Shown here in pieces: positions 62,835 to 64,000 of a stretch of DNA of 64,000 nt. A program made the position numbers and the translations under genes. Numbering within the stretch: the stretch's first letter is position 1; each line of letters opens with the position of its first letter. The DNA is taken from positions 372,001 to 436,000 of the forward strand of contig NZ_FNOH01000007.1 of the NCBI RefSeq assembly GCF_900106535.1, given 5' to 3'. The notes under the pieces were generated by a model, which saw nothing but the letters and a program-made list of their open reading frames with translations, was not told the DNA's origin and searched no databases. This DNA comes from Myxococcus xanthus (GTDB taxonomy: Bacteria; Myxococcota; Myxococcia; Myxococcales; Myxococcaceae).

Positions 62835-64000
62835 ATGCGGCTGTCTTGGATGCTCTTGTTGCTGCTCATCGGGCCTGCGTGCTCGACGGTGCGTGTGGTC
62901 CGTCTGGACACGGGAGACGTGGCGCCCATCGTACACACACCACGTGATGCGGAAGGCGCCAGTTCCGTGGAACTTGACGATGAGGTGTTCGAGGCCGCCG
63001 TGGTGTCATTGGCCCGGGACGTGCGGCCCTCCCTGCATCCACTGCGCGATGCGCGACACCGCTTCGGTGTGCCGGACAGGAGCGGCGTCTATGTGTACGA
63101 ACGCCGAGGCCAACGGCTGATTCCCGTGGAGGAGCGCGCGGATGGTCCGCGCCTGTTGATGGCTTATGCGGACGAGAGACTGACGCGCGACTACGGTCAA
63201 TGGTGCGCGCAAAAGCGGCAGCCGGGTGACTGCCTTCGACTGCTGGATGAAGGCCCTCTGCTGGCCAGCGATGGGAAGTACACACTGGCGATGGCCATCG
63301 CCATGGACTCGGTCTGGGATGAGACGGCCGAGGCACTGCGCGACATGGCGGATCCGCAGGCCTGGATGGCGACGGTGACGGCGTCCGTCAGCATGTACTT
63401 GCTGCTGTGGGCCTTGCCAGAGCCGGTGAGCAAGGGTGTTGCTGCTCTCGTGACGGCGACCGCGATTGCCTACCTGGGCGTGGACACGGTGTGGCTCTTG
63501 CTGGATGGGTGGATTGCGCTGGTGCGCCAGGTGGACCGTGCCACGACCTTCGCGCAGCTCAGCGAGGCGGGTGAGGCTTACGGCGAGGTGCTCGGGGAGA
63601 ACGCCGCGCGCATCTTTGTCATGCTGGCCACGGCGGCCATCGGGAACACGGCGGGGCTGGCGGCGAAGGCGCCCAGGCTACCGGGCTCCTCACAGGCGGC
63701 GCTGAACGTCGAGGTGCAGGCGGGCTACCGGTACGCGGCGCTCGGGCGCGTGGAATCTGTGGCGATGACGGCCGATGGTTTCACCGTCGCGCTGGCACCG
63801 CATGCCGTGGCGATGGCGGCCGGTGGCTCTAGCGGTGCGGGCCGCATACAGAAGCACCACATCGCCACGAACAAGAACGACGTCTCCGCTGCGCGTGGTG
63901 GGCCGTGGACGCCGGAGTTCAGGAGAATCTTCAAGCGTGCCGGGATGGAGCTGAAGGACCCGGAGAACATCGTCCAGATTCAAGGCCACCAAGGTCCGCA
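62835..64000 (+). CDS. SitA/TIGR02269-like lipoprotein toxin with HNH/AHH-type nuclease domain (3' end outside window)
   Basis: The visible 388 residues start with a lipoprotein-type signal (MRLSWMLLLLLIGPACST, Cys16). Two hydrophobic segments follow in the middle (SVSMYLLLWALPEPVSKGV and AALVTATAIAYLGVDTVWLL). At the right edge, His341-His342 in QKHHIATNKN are followed by GGPWTPEFRRIFKRAGMELK. That arrangement is typical of AHH/HNH-type nuclease ends of the Myxococcus lipoprotein family TIGR02269 and of SitA toxins, which move between kin by outer membrane exchange. The rest of the motif and any immunity gene lie beyond the window. ATG 62835 has a GGGGG site; in-frame ATGs at 62829 and 62808 are alternatives. 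Confidence 0.72.
   Translation, partial: MRLSWMLLLLLIGPACSTVRVVRLDTGDVAPIVHTPRDAEGASSVELDDEVFEAAVVSLARDVRPSLHPLRDARHRFGVPDRSGVYVYERRGQRLIPVEERADGPRLLMAYADERLTRDYGQWCAQKRQPGDCLRLLDEGPLLASDGKYTLAMAIAMDSVWDETAEALRDMADPQAWMATVTASVSMYLLLWALPEPVSKGVAALVTATAIAYLGVDTVWLLLDGWIALVRQVDRATTFAQLSEAGEAYGEVLGENAARIFVMLATAAIGNTAGLAAKAPRLPGSSQAALNVEVQAGYRYAALGRVESVAMTADGFTVALAPHAVAMAAGGSSGAGRIQKHHIATNKNDVSAARGGPWTPEFRRIFKRAGMELKDPENIVQIQGHQGP

Overview
The window reads as high-GC chromosomal DNA from a myxobacterium close to Myxococcus xanthus, covering the replication-origin and centromere side of the chromosome. This rests on a dnaA gene, the conserved origin block (rpmH-rnpA-yidD-yidC-khpB-mnmE, then mnmG-rsmG, then parA-parB), a bactofilin gene of the BacM type directly behind parB, and a dense cluster of the parS palindrome GTTCCACGTGGAAC. 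Nineteen copies are perfect and six have one mismatch. Species assignment is inference; no database was consulted.

Layout. 1-1.4 kb: the 5' part of dnaA, running off the left edge, with DnaA-box-like 9-mers upstream. 1.4-5.7 kb: two secreted or membrane-anchored proteins of unknown function, one with HEAT repeats. 6.0-11.2 kb: ribosomal protein L34, RNase P protein, membrane-insertion and tRNA-modification genes in one direction. 11.3-23 kb: accessory genes, including a Uma2 protein, an ArsR-SRPBCC-DoxX operon with a visible operator, a stand-alone MshEN (c-di-GMP receptor-type) protein, cysteine dioxygenase, SppA, an M16 peptidase, a hydrolase and an MFS exporter. 23.7-26.3 kb: mnmG and rsmG with a consensus DnaA box between them. 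26.5-28 kb: two small cytoplasmic proteins.

28-36.7 kb is an 8.7-kb stretch without convincing intact genes and is the centromere. It holds an 81-bp tandem array carrying parS, a dense run of perfect parS sites, and a second array of 91-98-bp repeats whose cores look like decayed parS sites. That second array is interrupted by about 0.6 kb of foreign-looking DNA. 36.7-39.5 kb is the compact parA-parB-bacM-lipoprotein operon that acts on these sites.

39.7-44.3 kb: ergothioneine genes egtB-egtD, a RelE-like protein, a membrane protein and an XRE regulator. 44.3-52.7 kb: two large paralogous secreted proteins, each with one CxxCH motif followed by an alpha/alpha-toroid-like region and Ig-like repeats, flanking a ClC channel gene and a small membrane protein. 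53-55.6 kb: an ornithine cyclodeaminase-family enzyme, a DUF4326 protein, a coiled-coil lipoprotein and a membrane-attached methyltransferase. 55.6-62.6 kb: an ECF sigma factor, a zinc-finger/DUF4384-like anti-sigma protein and a caspase-fold protein with an EF-hand, overlapping by ATGA junctions and followed by a 1267-residue FN3/FG-GAP lipoprotein. The right edge cuts a gene for a lipoprotein toxin of the SitA/TIGR02269 type with a C-terminal HNH/AHH-like nuclease domain.

The best candidates for undescribed biology are the caspase operon (59.5-62.6 kb with 55.6-59.4 kb), the CxxCH-toroid pair around the ClC channel (44.3-52.7 kb), and the satellite-like structure of the centromere (30.3-34.8 kb).
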